DNA of 64,000 nucleotides from Actinomycetes bacterium. GTDB lineage: Bacteria; Actinomycetota; Acidimicrobiia; Acidimicrobiales; Ilumatobacteraceae. A model generated the notes under the pieces. The model did no database searches. It saw only the letters and a program-made list of their open reading frames with translations, and was not told the DNA's origin. This document shows positions 1-10,100 of this stretch, one piece after another. The DNA lies in contig JAKOUY010000029.1 of NCBI GenBank assembly GCA_029782355.1, forward strand, positions 120,508 to 184,507. The letters are read 5' to 3'. The translations under genes were made by a program, and so were the position numbers. How positions within the stretch are numbered: the first letter of the stretch is position 1; every line of letters begins with the position of its first letter.

Positions 1-1
1 C

Positions 2-562
2 GCCGGCACCACGGTGGGCCGTGGCGACGCGGTGGGCATCACGGCCGGTACCACCACCTGGCAACTCGCCTACCAGCTGGTCGACGTCCCCGAGCTGACC
101 GTGGTGACCAACTCGGTGCGCATCGCCGACGTGTTCCACCATGCGCCGCGGGCCGATCGCACCGTGGTGCTCACCGGCGGCATTCGCACCCCGTCGGACG
201 CGTTGGTCGGACCCCTGGCCACGGCCGCGCTGCGCAGCATGCACCTCGACGTCGTGTTCATGGGCGTCCACGGGATGAGCGAGCGCGCCGGCTTCACCAC
301 CCCGAACCTCACCGAGGCCGAGACCAACCGGGCCTTCGTCGCCACCAGCCGCCGGCTGGTGGTCCTCGCCGACCACACCAAGTGGAACGTCGAGGGGCTC
401 AGCACCATCGCCGCCCTCGGCGATGCCGACACCGTGGTGACCGACACGGCGATCCCGGCCGCAGCCCGCCACGTGCTGACCGAGCACGTCCGTCACCTCA
501 TCACCGTCGATCCGGCGTCCAACGCGCCGGCGCACACCTTCACCCAGCTCCGGAGGGCCTGA
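2..562 (+). CDS. DeoR-family transcriptional regulator, C-terminal part (5' end outside window)
   Basis: The reading frame is open from the first bases of the window, so the N-terminal winged helix is missing here and only the C-terminal DeoRC sugar-phosphate-sensing domain is seen. Family hallmarks are the ITAGTTTWQLA segment, TVVTNSVRIADVF, a TGG segment (VVLTGGIR), the FMGVHGMS stretch and the late VVLADHTKW block. The stop codon overlaps the start of the ABC ATPase gene (TGATG), so the two are translationally coupled. With galT downstream, it probably represses a sugar or galactose uptake and catabolism operon in response to a phosphosugar (inference). Confidence 0.85.
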   Translation, partial: AGTTVGRGDAVGITAGTTTWQLAYQLVDVPELTVVTNSVRIADVFHHAPRADRTVVLTGGIRTPSDALVGPLATAALRSMHLDVVFMGVHGMSERAGFTTPNLTEAETNRAFVATSRRLVVLADHTKWNVEGLSTIAALGDADTVVTDTAIPAAARHVLTEHVRHLITVDPASNAPAHTFTQLRRA

Positions 563-1635
563 TGGCAACCGTTGACTTCCGCAAGGCGACCCGCCGCTTC
601 CCGAACTCCAAGCAGCCGGCGGTCGACGCCCTCGACCTGTCGATCGCCGACGGCGAGTTCCTCGTCCTCGTCGGCCCGTCGGGGTGCGGCAAGTCGACCA
701 CGCTGCGCATGCTGGCCGGGCTCGAACCGATCGACGACGGCCAGGTGTTCATCGGTACCCGCGACGTCACCCTGCTGCCACCGCGCCAGCGCGACATCGC
801 CATGGTGTTCCAGAGCTACGCCCTGTACCCGCACATGACCGTGGCCGAGAACATCGGCTTCCACCTCAAGGTCAAGAAGGTCGACAAGGCCGAGATCGCC
901 ACCCGGGTCGCCGAGGCCGCTCGGCTGCTGGACCTCACCGAGTACCTCGACCGCAAGCCGGCCAAGCTGTCGGGCGGGCAGCGCCAGCGTGTCGCCATGG
1001 GTCGGGCCATCGTCCGCCAGCCGCAGGTGTTCCTGATGGACGAGCCGCTGTCCAACCTCGACGCCAAGCTGCGCGTCCAGACCCGCACGCAGGTGGCCGC
1101 CCTGCAACGGCGGCTCGGCGTGACCACCGTCTACGTGACCCACGACCAGGTCGAGGCGATGACCATGGGCGATCGCGTCGCCGTGCTGAAGGACGGGGTG
1201 CTGCAGCAGTGCGCCTCGCCGCGCGAGCTGTTCACCAGGCCGGCCAACACCTTCGTCGCCGGGTTCATCGGCTCCCCGGCCATGAACATGTTCCACGGCA
1301 CGGTCAACGAGTCGGGCATGCACTTCGGCGGGGTCGACCTGCCGCTGAGCCCGGGGCAGCGCAGCGGGCTGACCTCCGATGCCGTCACCGTCGGGGTGCG
1401 CCCCGAGGGCCTGCGGGTGGCCGAATCGGGGATCGAGGCCACCGTCCTGACCGTCGAGGAACTGGGCTCCGACTCCTACCTGTACTGCACCCCCACCGCC
1501 GAGCCGGCGGTCACCGTCGTGGCTCGTGCCGCCGGCCTGACCGACGCCGCGCCCGGCGAGACCGTCCACCTGCGCCCGGACACCACGGCCCTGCACGTGT
1601 TCGACACCTCCTCGGGCGCCCGTCTCGAGGCCTGA
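562..1635 (+). CDS. Sugar ABC transporter ATP-binding protein (UgpC/MsmX/MalK type)
   Basis: A 357-residue ATPase energising a carbohydrate importer at the cytoplasmic face of the membrane. Walker A is GPSGCGKST (residues 38-46), the signature LSGGQRQR starts near 137, Walker B is LMDEP (158-162) and the switch His is H194 in VTHDQ. A C-terminal extension of about 120 residues forms the OB-like regulatory fold typical of MalK/UgpC, so this is a sugar rather than an amino-acid transporter. The start is the ATG overlapping the upstream TGA, with CGGAGGG just upstream; longer in-frame starts would run inside the regulator gene. No permease or binding-protein gene is adjacent, so the ATPase may serve several importers, as MsmX does. 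Confidence 0.93.
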   Translation: MATVDFRKATRRFPNSKQPAVDALDLSIADGEFLVLVGPSGCGKSTTLRMLAGLEPIDDGQVFIGTRDVTLLPPRQRDIAMVFQSYALYPHMTVAENIGFHLKVKKVDKAEIATRVAEAARLLDLTEYLDRKPAKLSGGQRQRVAMGRAIVRQPQVFLMDEPLSNLDAKLRVQTRTQVAALQRRLGVTTVYVTHDQVEAMTMGDRVAVLKDGVLQQCASPRELFTRPANTFVAGFIGSPAMNMFHGTVNESGMHFGGVDLPLSPGQRSGLTSDAVTVGVRPEGLRVAESGIEATVLTVEELGSDSYLYCTPTAEPAVTVVARAAGLTDAAPGETVHLRPDTTALHVFDTSSGARLEA

Positions 1636-1636
1636 G

Positions 1637-2500
1637 GTGGCCGCCGCGGCCCGCTCGTCCGGGGACCGGCGCGTCGACGCCGCGCTCGGAACCGTGGTCC
1701 ACGTGGTCGGCACCCGCCAGGGACGCCCGAACCGCCCGGCCACCGGCTGCCCGTTCTGCGTCGGCGGGTTGGAGGCGCCCGAGCCCTACGACGTCCGCTG
1801 GTTCACCAACCGGTGGCCGGCCATGCCCGGCGAGCGCTGCGAGGTGGTGCTGTACACGCCGCGCCACGACGCGACGATGTGGTCGCTGGGGGTCGCCGGG
1901 GTGCGCAAGGTGATCGATCTATGGGCCGAGCGCACGGCCACCCTCGGGTCTCGGCCGGACGTGGCCTACGTCCTGGTGTTCGAGAACCGCGGGGCCGAGG
2001 TGGGCGCCACGATCGCCCATCCGCACGGGCAGATCTACGCCTACGACCACGTGCCCCGCCGGCCGGCGGCGCTGCTGGCGTCGGGTTGGACCCCCGACCC
2101 CGACCCCGGCCCGCGCCTGGTCGGCCAGCGCGACGGGTGGCAGGCGTACGTCCCCTTCGCCGCCACCTATCCGGTGGCCGTCACCGTCGCGCCGAGCCGC
2201 CAGGTGCCCGACCTGCCGTCGCTCGGGGCCACGGCGCGCACTCGTCTGGCCAGCCTGCTGGTCGACGTCTTCACCCGCCTCGACCGGCTGTACGACCAGC
2301 CTCTGCCGTACATGATGTGGATCAACCAGCGGCCGACCGACGGCGCGGCCTGGCCGACGGCGTGGCTGAGCATCGAGATCGTCTCGCCGTGGCGCTCGGC
2401 CGGCGTGCCCCGCTTCATCGCCGCGGCCGAGGTGGGCGCCGAGGAGTACTTCAACCCGGTCATCCCCGAAGACCTGGCTGCTCGGCTGCGCCAGTCCTGA
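1637..2500 (+). CDS. galT: Galactose-1-phosphate uridylyltransferase
   Basis: Transfers UMP between UDP-glucose and galactose-1-phosphate in the Leloir pathway. The 287-residue protein carries the zinc-site CPFC (residues 38-41) and the catalytic HPHGQ (128-132), whose second His is the uridylylated nucleophile. It is shorter than the enterobacterial enzyme (about 350 residues), as in many actinobacteria. The GTG start lies one base past the previous stop, so translation is coupled to the ABC ATPase. It is convergent with galK, with only 7 bp between the two stop codons. Confidence 0.92.
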   Translation: MAAAARSSGDRRVDAALGTVVHVVGTRQGRPNRPATGCPFCVGGLEAPEPYDVRWFTNRWPAMPGERCEVVLYTPRHDATMWSLGVAGVRKVIDLWAERTATLGSRPDVAYVLVFENRGAEVGATIAHPHGQIYAYDHVPRRPAALLASGWTPDPDPGPRLVGQRDGWQAYVPFAATYPVAVTVAPSRQVPDLPSLGATARTRLASLLVDVFTRLDRLYDQPLPYMMWINQRPTDGAAWPTAWLSIEIVSPWRSAGVPRFIAAAEVGAEEYFNPVIPEDLAARLRQS

Positions 2501-2507
2501 GCTCGGG

Positions 2508-3491
2508 TCAGGCGAGGCGGGTGGCCCCGCCGACCGGACGGACGATCCACCCGTCGGTGACCGCACCGGGCTCGGCCACGGCGACCACGCACCCGCCGAA
2601 GCCGCCGCCGGTCATCCGTGCGCCGTGCACGCCGGGGACGGTCAAGAGGTGCTCGACCGCGGCATCCATCTGCGCCGTGGAGGTGGCGAAGTCGTCGCGC
2701 AGGCTGGCGTGGCTGGCCACCATCGCCGCGCCGGCGGCGGGCAGGTCACCCGCACGCAGTGCCGCGGCGAAGTCGCGGACGCGCTGGTTCTCGGTGATCA
2801 CGTGGCGAGCCCGAGCGCGGACGACGGGATCGGCGATCTCCCCCACCGCGTCCACGGTGGCCAGACGCAGCGGCCCGATCACCGCTTCGGCCGCGGCGCA
2901 CTCGGCCACCCGGTCGGCGTAGGCGCTGCCGGACAGCATGCGGTGGGCGATGAAGCGGACCACCACCTCGACGTTCTCGGGTACCGGCACCGGCTCGATC
3001 CGCAGGGCGTGGATGTCCATGAGCAGGGCGTGACCGGCGACGCCACCGATGATGGCCATCTGGTCCATCAACCCAGCAGGCACGCCGGACGCCCGGCGCT
3101 CGGCCCGCTGGCACAGGAGGGCGAGCTCCTGGTGGGCACCCTGGTAGCCGAGGGCTAGGGCCACGGCCACCCCGAGGGAGTGGCTGCTGGACAGCCCGGC
3201 CCCGATCGGGATCGTGCTGGTGATGGTGCCGCGCACGCCCACCGCCGGGCGCATCTCGGCCACGACACCGGCCACGTATCGGGCCCAGTGCGGCTCCACC
3301 GTCTCCGGGTGCTGGCAGTCGAGCGGGATCACCGCCGGTTCGGCCTCGTCGGCCGAGCGCAGCTCGACCACGTCGGCCGGTTCGGCGACGATCTCGGTGG
3401 CCCGGTCGATGGCCATCGGCATCACCAGCCCGCCCGTGTAGTCGGTGTGATCGCCGATCAGGTTGACCCGGCCGGGTGCTCGCACGTGCAT
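2508..3491 (-). CDS. galK: Galactokinase
   Basis: Phosphorylates galactose to galactose-1-phosphate, the substrate of the neighbouring GalT. GHMP-kinase landmarks are the galactokinase signature GRVNLIGDHTDYTGG near the N-terminus, the glycine-rich loop PIGAGLSSSHSLGVA, and motif 3 GARMTGGGFGGC near the C-terminus. At 327 residues it is shorter than E. coli GalK (382). The start chosen is the ATG giving MHVRAPGRVN; longer in-frame starts would add a low-complexity Pro/Arg-rich leader. A CAGAAT hexamer six bases upstream of this ATG suggests a leaderless transcript. Confidence 0.92.
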   Translation of the reverse strand: MHVRAPGRVNLIGDHTDYTGGLVMPMAIDRATEIVAEPADVVELRSADEAEPAVIPLDCQHPETVEPHWARYVAGVVAEMRPAVGVRGTITSTIPIGAGLSSSHSLGVAVALALGYQGAHQELALLCQRAERRASGVPAGLMDQMAIIGGVAGHALLMDIHALRIEPVPVPENVEVVVRFIAHRMLSGSAYADRVAECAAAEAVIGPLRLATVDAVGEIADPVVRARARHVITENQRVRDFAAALRAGDLPAAGAAMVASHASLRDDFATSTAQMDAAVEHLLTVPGVHGARMTGGGFGGCVVAVAEPGAVTDGWIVRPVGGATRLA

Positions 3492-3497
3492 CGACGC

Positions 3498-3503
3498 ATT
3501 CTG
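3498..3503 (-). promoter_or_regulatory. Leaderless -10 element of galK
   Basis: CAGAAT on the minus strand followed by 6 nt and the galK ATG. The spacing would put the transcription start at or next to the start codon. Confidence 0.5.
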
Positions 3504-3612
3504 GCGCGCCGGCGGCGATGTGCCCACGGTGCGCGGATGGCGATCGGCCGGTGGCGCCGGGTGTGGCACCCGCACCGGCCGCCCGGCCGGGGCCGGGGCA
3601 GGCGGCCCGCAG

Positions 3613-3618
3613 TAGCTT
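3613..3618 (+). promoter_or_regulatory. Leaderless -10 element of the methyltransferase gene
   Basis: TAGCTT, then 6 nt, then the ATG at 3625. No Shine-Dalgarno sequence is present. Confidence 0.55.
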
Positions 3619-3624
3619 GGCCGC

Positions 3625-4236
3625 ATGGATGCTGCCGCGTGGGACGAGCGCTACGCCGCCACGGACCTGGTGTGGACCGCCGAGCCGAACCGCTTCGTGG
3701 TCCAGGAGTGCGCCGACCTGCCGGCCGGCACGGCGGTCGATCTGGCGGCCGGCGAAGGGCGCAACGCCATCTGGCTGGCCCGCAACGGCTGGACCGTGTT
3801 CGCCGTCGACTTCGCCCAGCGCGGCCTGGACAAGGGTCGCCGGGTGGCCGGCGACCTCCCCGTCGAGTGGGTCCACGCCGACGCCCTGAGCTACGCCCCG
3901 CCGCAGCCGGTCGACCTGTACGTCATCGCCTACCTGCAGCTCGCCGAAGCCGAGCGGCGCGCTGCGGTGGTCAACGCCTTCGACCACGTGCGCATCGGAG
4001 GGCACCTGGTCGTCGTCGCCCACGACTCCACCAACCTGACCGAGGGCACCGGCGGGCCGCAGCACCCGGACGTGCTGATGACCGCCGGAGATCTGATCGG
4101 CGACCTCGGCGACCGGGTCTTCGACGTCGTCCGTGCCGGGCGCGTCGCCCGGCCCGTCACCCATGACGACGGCCACGGTGGCACGCTGCACGCCACGGCG
4201 TGGGACTGCCTGGTGCACGTCGTCCGGCGGCACTGA
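3625..4236 (+). CDS. Class I SAM-dependent methyltransferase
   Basis: A small cytosolic methyltransferase of 203 residues. The N-terminal WDERY..D..W...PN block and motif I VDLAAGEGRNAIWLA (residues 38-52) define the TehB/thiopurine-type branch, followed by the acidic motif II in FAVDFA and a YVIAYLQL motif IV-like strand. The substrate cannot be read from the sequence. Its stop overlaps the ATG of the aldo/keto reductase gene (TGATG), so the two are co-translated and may share a detoxification role (inference). Confidence 0.85.
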   Translation: MDAAAWDERYAATDLVWTAEPNRFVVQECADLPAGTAVDLAAGEGRNAIWLARNGWTVFAVDFAQRGLDKGRRVAGDLPVEWVHADALSYAPPQPVDLYVIAYLQLAEAERRAAVVNAFDHVRIGGHLVVVAHDSTNLTEGTGGPQHPDVLMTAGDLIGDLGDRVFDVVRAGRVARPVTHDDGHGGTLHATAWDCLVHVVRRH

Positions 4237-5180
4237 TGGACGCCCGCGCCCTGGGCCCCGGCGGCCCGGCCCTGTCGGTGATCGGCCTGGGCTGCAACAA
4301 CTTCGGCATGCGCATCGACCGCCGAGCCAGTCACGAGGTGGTCCGCGCCGCGCTCGACGCCGGGATCACCCACTTCGACACCGCCGAGATGTACGGATCC
4401 GGGCAGTCCGAGGAGTTCCTCGGCGAGGCGCTGGGAGCCGACCGCCACCGCGCCGTCATCGCCACCAAGTTCCTGCCACGCCCGGCGGACCAGCCGTACG
4501 AACCTGGCGCCCTGGCGGCGCGGATCCGCCAGGGCTGTGACATCAGCCTGCGCCGCCTCGGAACCGACTCCCTCGACCTCTACTACCAGCACTACCCCGA
4601 CCCGGCCGCCCCGCTGGAGGAAGCGTTGGAGGCGCTCGACGAGCTGGTGCGCGCCGGGAAGGTCCGCCACGTCGCCAGCTCCAACCCGACCGCTGAACTG
4701 ATCGACGCCAACGCCGAGCTGGCCACGGCTCGCCAGCTGACCGCATCCGTCGGCGTGCAGGTCGAGTGGAGCCTGCTGGTGCGGGCGGTGGAGGCCGAGG
4801 TGATCCCGGCCGCGGCTCGCCATGGCCTCGGCGTGGTCCCGTACTTCCCGCTGGCCAGCGGTCTGCTCACCGGCAAGTACCGGGCCGGGGTCGAGTTCCC
4901 GGCCGGATCGCGCCTGGCCAGCTCGGCCTACTTCGCGGCGATCGCTACGCCCGAGCGCTTCGCCGCCGTCGAGCGGCTGACGGGTTACGCCGCCGACCAC
5001 GGGCACACCCTGGTGGAGCTGGCGGTCTCCTGGTTGCTGGCCCAGCCCACGGTGACCTCGGTGATCGCCGGGGCGACGACGCCCGAGCAGGTGCTAGCCA
5101 ACGCGGCGGCCGGCTCGTGGCCGTTGACGACCGATCAGCTGGCCGAGATCGACCGGATCCTGGCCGGCGGCCCGGGCTGA
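4236..5180 (+). CDS. Aldo/keto reductase
   Basis: An NADPH-dependent oxidoreductase of the TIM-barrel AKR superfamily, 314 residues. The catalytic Asp and Tyr are D48 and Y53 in FDTAEMYGSG, the Lys is K78 in IATKF, and the His lies in the LYYQHYPD segment near residue 113. The C-terminal SVIAGATTPEQV block is the cofactor-phosphate-binding region. The start overlapping the previous stop is chosen because the predicted protein then begins at the first beta strand. Substrate unknown; family members reduce ketones, aldehydes and quinones. Confidence 0.9.
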   Translation: MDARALGPGGPALSVIGLGCNNFGMRIDRRASHEVVRAALDAGITHFDTAEMYGSGQSEEFLGEALGADRHRAVIATKFLPRPADQPYEPGALAARIRQGCDISLRRLGTDSLDLYYQHYPDPAAPLEEALEALDELVRAGKVRHVASSNPTAELIDANAELATARQLTASVGVQVEWSLLVRAVEAEVIPAAARHGLGVVPYFPLASGLLTGKYRAGVEFPAGSRLASSAYFAAIATPERFAAVERLTGYAADHGHTLVELAVSWLLAQPTVTSVIAGATTPEQVLANAAAGSWPLTTDQLAEIDRILAGGPG

Positions 5181-5193
5181 CCGGACCATCACC

Positions 5194-6267
5194 GTGGTTG
5201 ATCTCGACCAGCTGGCCGGTCGGTTCGCCCGCTTCGTCGACACCACCCGCGCCCGAGCCCCGCTCTACGCCCGGCTGTCCGCTCCGATCAGCACCGACCC
5301 GCAGCTCCTGGCCCTCCTGCACCACGCTCCCGAGACCCAGCAGCTCCCGGTGCTGCTGTTCGCCGCGGTTCACGACCTGCTCCTCGACAGCGACCAACGG
5401 GACGGTGATCGGCTGCGCCGCCACTACCCGAACCTCACCGACCGGCCGGACGCCGGCGATCCGTTCCCCGCGTTCCGCGACTTCTGCCTGGACCACGCCG
5501 ACCAGCTCGCCGGTCTGCTGGCAACTCGCCACACCCAGACCAACGAGGTCGGTCGCTGTGCCCAGTTCGTCCCGGCACTCGGTCTGCTGGCGGCCGAAGT
5601 CGGCAGCCTGGCCATGGTGGACGTCGGCACCAGCGCCGGGCTGAACCTGGCGCTGACCCACTACCGGTACGACTACGCGCCGGGCGGGGTGGTCGACGGC
5701 TCGGCCGGTTCCCCGGTCACCGTCGTCCTGCCCTGCGCCACCCGCGGCGAGCCGCCGATCCCCGCAGGCATGCCACCGGTGATCCGGGCGGTGGGCCTCG
5801 ACGCCAACCCGATCGACGTCGGCGACGTCGACGCCGTGCGCTGGCTCGAGGCCTGCGTGTGGCCGGACCAGGCCGACCGCTTCCGCCGGCTGGTCGATGC
5901 CGTCGAGGTGGCTCGGGCCGCCGGGGTCGACGTGCGCGCCGGTGACGCCGTCGACCGCGTGGCCATGGTGATCGAGGAGGTCGCCGCGGTGGCCCACCCG
6001 GTGGTGGTCACCAGCTGGGCGCTCAACTACCTGCCCGGTCCGCGTCGGCTGGACTTCGTCGCCCAGCTCGACCGGTTGGGACGCACCGGTGACCTGTCCT
6101 GGATCGTCGCCGAGTCACCCCAGCAGACGCCGGAGCTCCCGGTCCCGGCGACGCCCGACGAGGCCATCACCGTGCTGTCGGTGGTCCGCTGGCGCGGCGG
6201 CCGACGCAGCGCCCGGCGCCTGGCCACCACCCACCCGCACGGCTACTGGCTGTCCTGGAGCACCTGA
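5194..6267 (+). CDS. DUF2332 family protein
   Basis: A 357-residue actinobacterial protein matching DUF2332 in layout: N-terminal helical repeats (LAGRFARFVDTTRARAPLYARL), the DPQLLALLHHA block, then a Rossmann-like half with VDVGTSAGLNLAL resembling a methyltransferase motif I. This suggests an SAM-dependent methyltransferase-type fold with no defined substrate. The GTG start is 13 bp past the aldo/keto reductase stop, so it likely belongs to the same transcript. Function unknown. Confidence 0.8.
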   Translation: MVDLDQLAGRFARFVDTTRARAPLYARLSAPISTDPQLLALLHHAPETQQLPVLLFAAVHDLLLDSDQRDGDRLRRHYPNLTDRPDAGDPFPAFRDFCLDHADQLAGLLATRHTQTNEVGRCAQFVPALGLLAAEVGSLAMVDVGTSAGLNLALTHYRYDYAPGGVVDGSAGSPVTVVLPCATRGEPPIPAGMPPVIRAVGLDANPIDVGDVDAVRWLEACVWPDQADRFRRLVDAVEVARAAGVDVRAGDAVDRVAMVIEEVAAVAHPVVVTSWALNYLPGPRRLDFVAQLDRLGRTGDLSWIVAESPQQTPELPVPATPDEAITVLSVVRWRGGRRSARRLATTHPHGYWLSWST

Positions 6268-6289
6268 CCGCGGCGAACCCCGGCGGTCA
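6265..6289. terminator. Shared hairpin across two convergent stop codons
   Basis: TGACCGC and GCGGTCA form a perfect 7-bp inverted repeat around an 11-nt loop. Its ends are the stop codons of the two convergent genes. There is no T-tract, so termination in either direction is inferred from position and symmetry. Confidence 0.45.
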
Positions 6290-7069
6290 GGGAGTCCAGG
6301 TGAAGGTCGGGTCGCGGCGTTCGGTGAAGGCGGCGATTCCCTCGGCCGGGTCGGGGCTGGCGGCGCGGATCTCCGCCCACGCACGCGACAGGGCGACCAG
6401 CCGCTCGCCGTCCGGGCCGGCGCCATCGACCACCGCATCGACCACCGCCTTGCTGGCCATCTGGGTCATCAGCGAACGGCTGCACAACGTGTGGACCAGC
6501 TTGTCCACCCGTCCGGGCAGGTCGCCCGGCTCGTGGATCTCGTCGACCAGGCCGATGCGCAGCGCCCGCTCGGCGTCGATCAGCTCGGCGGTGTACAGCA
6601 GGTGCTTGGTGGCCGAGGGTCCGAGCAGGCGGACCGCTCGGGCGACGGCGAAGTCCGGGTAGACGATGCCCAGCCGAGCCGGGGTGATGCCGAATCGCGC
6701 CGTGCGGTCGGCGAGGCGCAGGTCGCAGGCGATGGCCAGCTCGGCGCCACCGCCCACGCACGCACCGGTGATCACCGCCACCGTCGGCTTGGGGAACGCC
6801 GCCACGGCGTCGTCGGCAGCCCGGTTCGCCCGGGTGTGCTCGTCGGTGGCGGTGGTGGCGACATCGCCGATGTCGGCGCCGGCGCAGAAGTGCTCGCCCC
6901 GCCCACGCAGCACCAGCAGGCGGACCCGAGGATCAGCGCCGAGCCGGGTCGCCGCGTCGGCGATGGCCCACCACATCTCCAGGGTGACGGCGTTGCGCTT
7001 GGCCGGGCGGTTGAGCCACAGCGTGGCGACCCCGCCGCGGACCTCGACGCTGACGGACGGCTCGGACAC
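6287..7069 (-). CDS. Enoyl-CoA hydratase/isomerase family protein
   Basis: A crotonase-fold acyl-CoA enzyme of 260 residues. The oxyanion-hole segments are visible as GEHFCAGADI (about residue 60) and GACVGGGAELAIACD (about 105). The Glu of GGGAELA matches the first crotonase catalytic Glu, but the usual second acid is not evident in PARLGIVYPDFAV, so it may be an isomerase or hydrolase variant rather than a classical hydratase. It starts at GTG behind CAGGCT-N6, a leaderless arrangement. Probably part of fatty-acid or steroid side-chain metabolism, given the many FadD and ACAD genes in the window. Confidence 0.87.
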   Translation of the reverse strand: MSEPSVSVEVRGGVATLWLNRPAKRNAVTLEMWWAIADAATRLGADPRVRLLVLRGRGEHFCAGADIGDVATTATDEHTRANRAADDAVAAFPKPTVAVITGACVGGGAELAIACDLRLADRTARFGITPARLGIVYPDFAVARAVRLLGPSATKHLLYTAELIDAERALRIGLVDEIHEPGDLPGRVDKLVHTLCSRSLMTQMASKAVVDAVVDGAGPDGERLVALSRAWAEIRAASPDPAEGIAAFTERRDPTFTWTP

Positions 7070-7075
7070 GGGCCG

Positions 7076-7081
7076 AGCCTG
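7076..7081 (-). promoter_or_regulatory. Leaderless -10 element of the enoyl-CoA hydratase gene
   Basis: CAGGCT on the minus strand, 6 nt before the GTG start. Confidence 0.4.
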
Positions 7082-7134
7082 TCAGGCCGCCCGGCGGAAC
7101 GACGAACTCGTTCGACCAGGCGGCCGACGGAGGG

Positions 7135-10100
7135 TCACAGCGTGGCCGGCGGGACCGGGAAGTACTGATCCATCTTGGCCTGGTTGGCCGCCTTCAGCCG
7201 GTCGATCGTCCCGAGGCCGTGATCGACGTAGTCGCTCGCCCGCACCGGGCTGGCCTGGCGGGTGTTCTGCATGCCGGTCCGAGCCCGGAAGTCGCGGTGG
7301 ACGCCCTTGTTCATCAGGTCGCCGGCGATGGCCGGGTCGTTGTGGAACGGGTCGCCGCCGATCTCGTCCCACAGCAGACCGTGGACGATCTCGTGGGCCA
7401 TCGTCTCGCCGATCAGCCGGCCGTAGATCGTGGTGGCGATGGCCTCCAATGCCGGATCGGCGCCCAGCGAGTCCTTCAGCTGCAGCAGCAGGGCCTGGGT
7501 CTCGGTGTCGACGTCGATCGCGTCGGGCTGGTCGTACTCACCGACGTACACCTCGATCTGCTCGTCGAAGCGTCCGACGTCCCCCGGCGCCTTGGTCAGG
7601 CCGACGTTGCCGTCGGGGCTCGGGTCGCGATCCATCAGGGTCACGTGCATCACGTTGCCGGCCGGCACGTGCGCCGGGACGGCGTCGTGGCGCCCGCCGA
7701 CCTGCCAGCAGACCCGGACGTTCGCCGTTGCCAGGACGTCGTCGACGACCGCCTTGGCGGCGGTGATCATGTCGGCCTTGTGGGCGGACAGACCGAGCGA
7801 GGTCAGGCAGGCGTCGAAGCCGGGGTCCTCGCCGACGGTCACGAACTGCGGCACGGACATCTTCAACTTGATGCTCGCCAGCCGGGTGCCCACCGAGTCA
7901 CGCAGCTCGACGTCGAGGTCGTGACGGCCCGGCGTGACGCCGCGGACCCGGGTGGTGGCCGCGTTGGGCGAGTCGATGGTCAGGGCTCCGGCGGTCGGCG
8001 AGCTCCATCGCAGGGCGGCGCCCTCCGGGGCGTTGCGGAACTGGCCGCTGACCGTGACGACACCGCTGAGGTCGTGGGCCGATGGGCGGAAGGCCCGGGT
8101 GTCGGCGCTCTCCGTGGCGGGATCGAGGATGATGATCGGCTTCTTGGTGTCGGCCGACCCGGCCGCCGGGCGGGCGTCGACCTCGACCTGCTCGCCGGTC
8201 GGCCGGGTGACCTTGACGGCGGCGTTGTTCGATCCGGCGGTCTCGGTCAACTGCTTGACCTCGTCGGTGGTCGATGCCGCGGGCGGGTTGGTCGCCCCGC
8301 CGCCCACCATCGCCCGGATCGCCGTCTCGGTCAGCTTGCCGGCCTGCTCGTCGGTGATCAGGCCCTGCTGCTTGGCGGTGTTGATCGTCTTCATCGCCTT
8401 GTCGACGTCCTTGGCCATCTTGCCCTGCAGCGCCAGGTCGGCGGCCTTGGTGCCCATCGTCGTGGCCGCGTTGAAGGCCTGCTCGAGCGCCGCGGCGGCG
8501 TTGCGCTGGGTGCCCTCCAGCCCGGTGATGTCCTTGAACAGGCCGCTCTGGCCGAGCAGGGCGAGGGCACCGGCCAGGCCGGTCGGGTCCGGCGCCGCCG
8601 GGGCCGACTGCATGGCGATGATCGGAGCCGGGAAGTCCTTCGCCGTCAGGTCGGGTGAGTCGCTGCGCCGGGAGTCGGTCGACACCGGCAGGATCGCCGG
8701 CGGGCTGTCCGGGATCGGCGACTCCTCCCACCGCCAGAACCGAGACTCCTCCTTCTCCTCGCACGAGTTGCACGCACCCATGACCGCTTCGGCGTAGACA
8801 CCACTGGTCGGCAGGGCGATCCGCGTCGGTTCGATCGGCGTGTTCGGGGCGTAGTGGTCGAACAGGTCGACAGGCTCGTCGCCGTCCTGGGCGAAGGTCG
8901 GGTCGAGGTGGAACCCACGAGCGACCGGCAGCACCAGGCAGTTGCCGACGATCCCGATCAGCTCGTTGTCGACCACGCTGGCCACCGACTTGCCGCCGCT
9001 GTTCGGTGCCTCGAAGCCGTCCAGCAGCATGTACCGGCGGTGGTCACCCATGGTCTTCCACAGATGATGGTGGTAGCGCTCGATGTGCTCGTTGAGGTGG
9101 CCGAGCAGGTCGCGCACCGCCTCTTTGTCCTCCTCACGAGGGTTGCGCAGCTCGCGCCGGTTCAGCGGTGTGGGGATGCGCACGTCGTCGGTCCCGGTCA
9201 GGTCGTTGCGGATGAAGGCGTCGGCGAACAGGGCATCGGACAGGTGGGCGGTGCGGTATCGCAGGCTGCCGCTCTCGACGACGACACGCGAGCCGGCGGG
9301 CAGGGCGTCGATCACGAAGGGGAGCCCGGGGAGGTTCAACCGGCTGGAGATGACCACGGCCTTGATGTCGGCCCGGGTCACCGGCGGGAGGTCGGCCGCC
9401 ATCCGCAACGTGACCAGCAGCGTCTGGTCGTTGGCGAAGCGCGACACCAACGTCGGGTCGATGCGCAGGTCGACCTCGCTGCCGTCGGTGCGCACCGCGA
9501 CGATGCGCAGCAATCCGATCACGGCGTTGGCGATGCGCGGCCCGAGCTGCTCGAGGAACACCCGGTCCTTGAAGTTCTGCTGCTTCAGGAAGTTGTCGTA
9601 GAAGTCCTTGGCGTCGAAGCCGAACAGCTTCAGCAGCGGCGACCACATCGCCGGGTCGAACTGGTCGTTGGTATCCCGCGGTCGCGTCAGCTGGAAGCGC
9701 AGTCGCAGCTCGCCCTCGACCATCTCCAAGCTGTCGTCGGCGTAGCGGCCCGTGGGCAGGTCGCTGCCCACGTACTGGTGAGCGATGCGGTCGACGGCAT
9801 CGAGGGCGCCCACCAACCGCCGGGGGACGGCGGTGGCCAGGCTGTGCCGCCAGCGCAACGCCTTGGCGAAGTCGAAGCGGCTCATCAGCAAGGGGACGAA
9901 CAGGCACTCCTGGACGTCGGCCAACCGCTGGCGGACCAACAGGTGGCGGAGGACCTCGAAGTACTGCACCGTGATCGCGTGGCAGTGGTTGTAGTTGGCC
10001 ACGACCTCGGTGGTGGCGGTGACCTGCTCGCCCTGGGTCACGGTCTGGACGACGCTGCTGCGCTGGTTGCGCACCGCCGTGGCGCTCTGCATGGTGCGGT

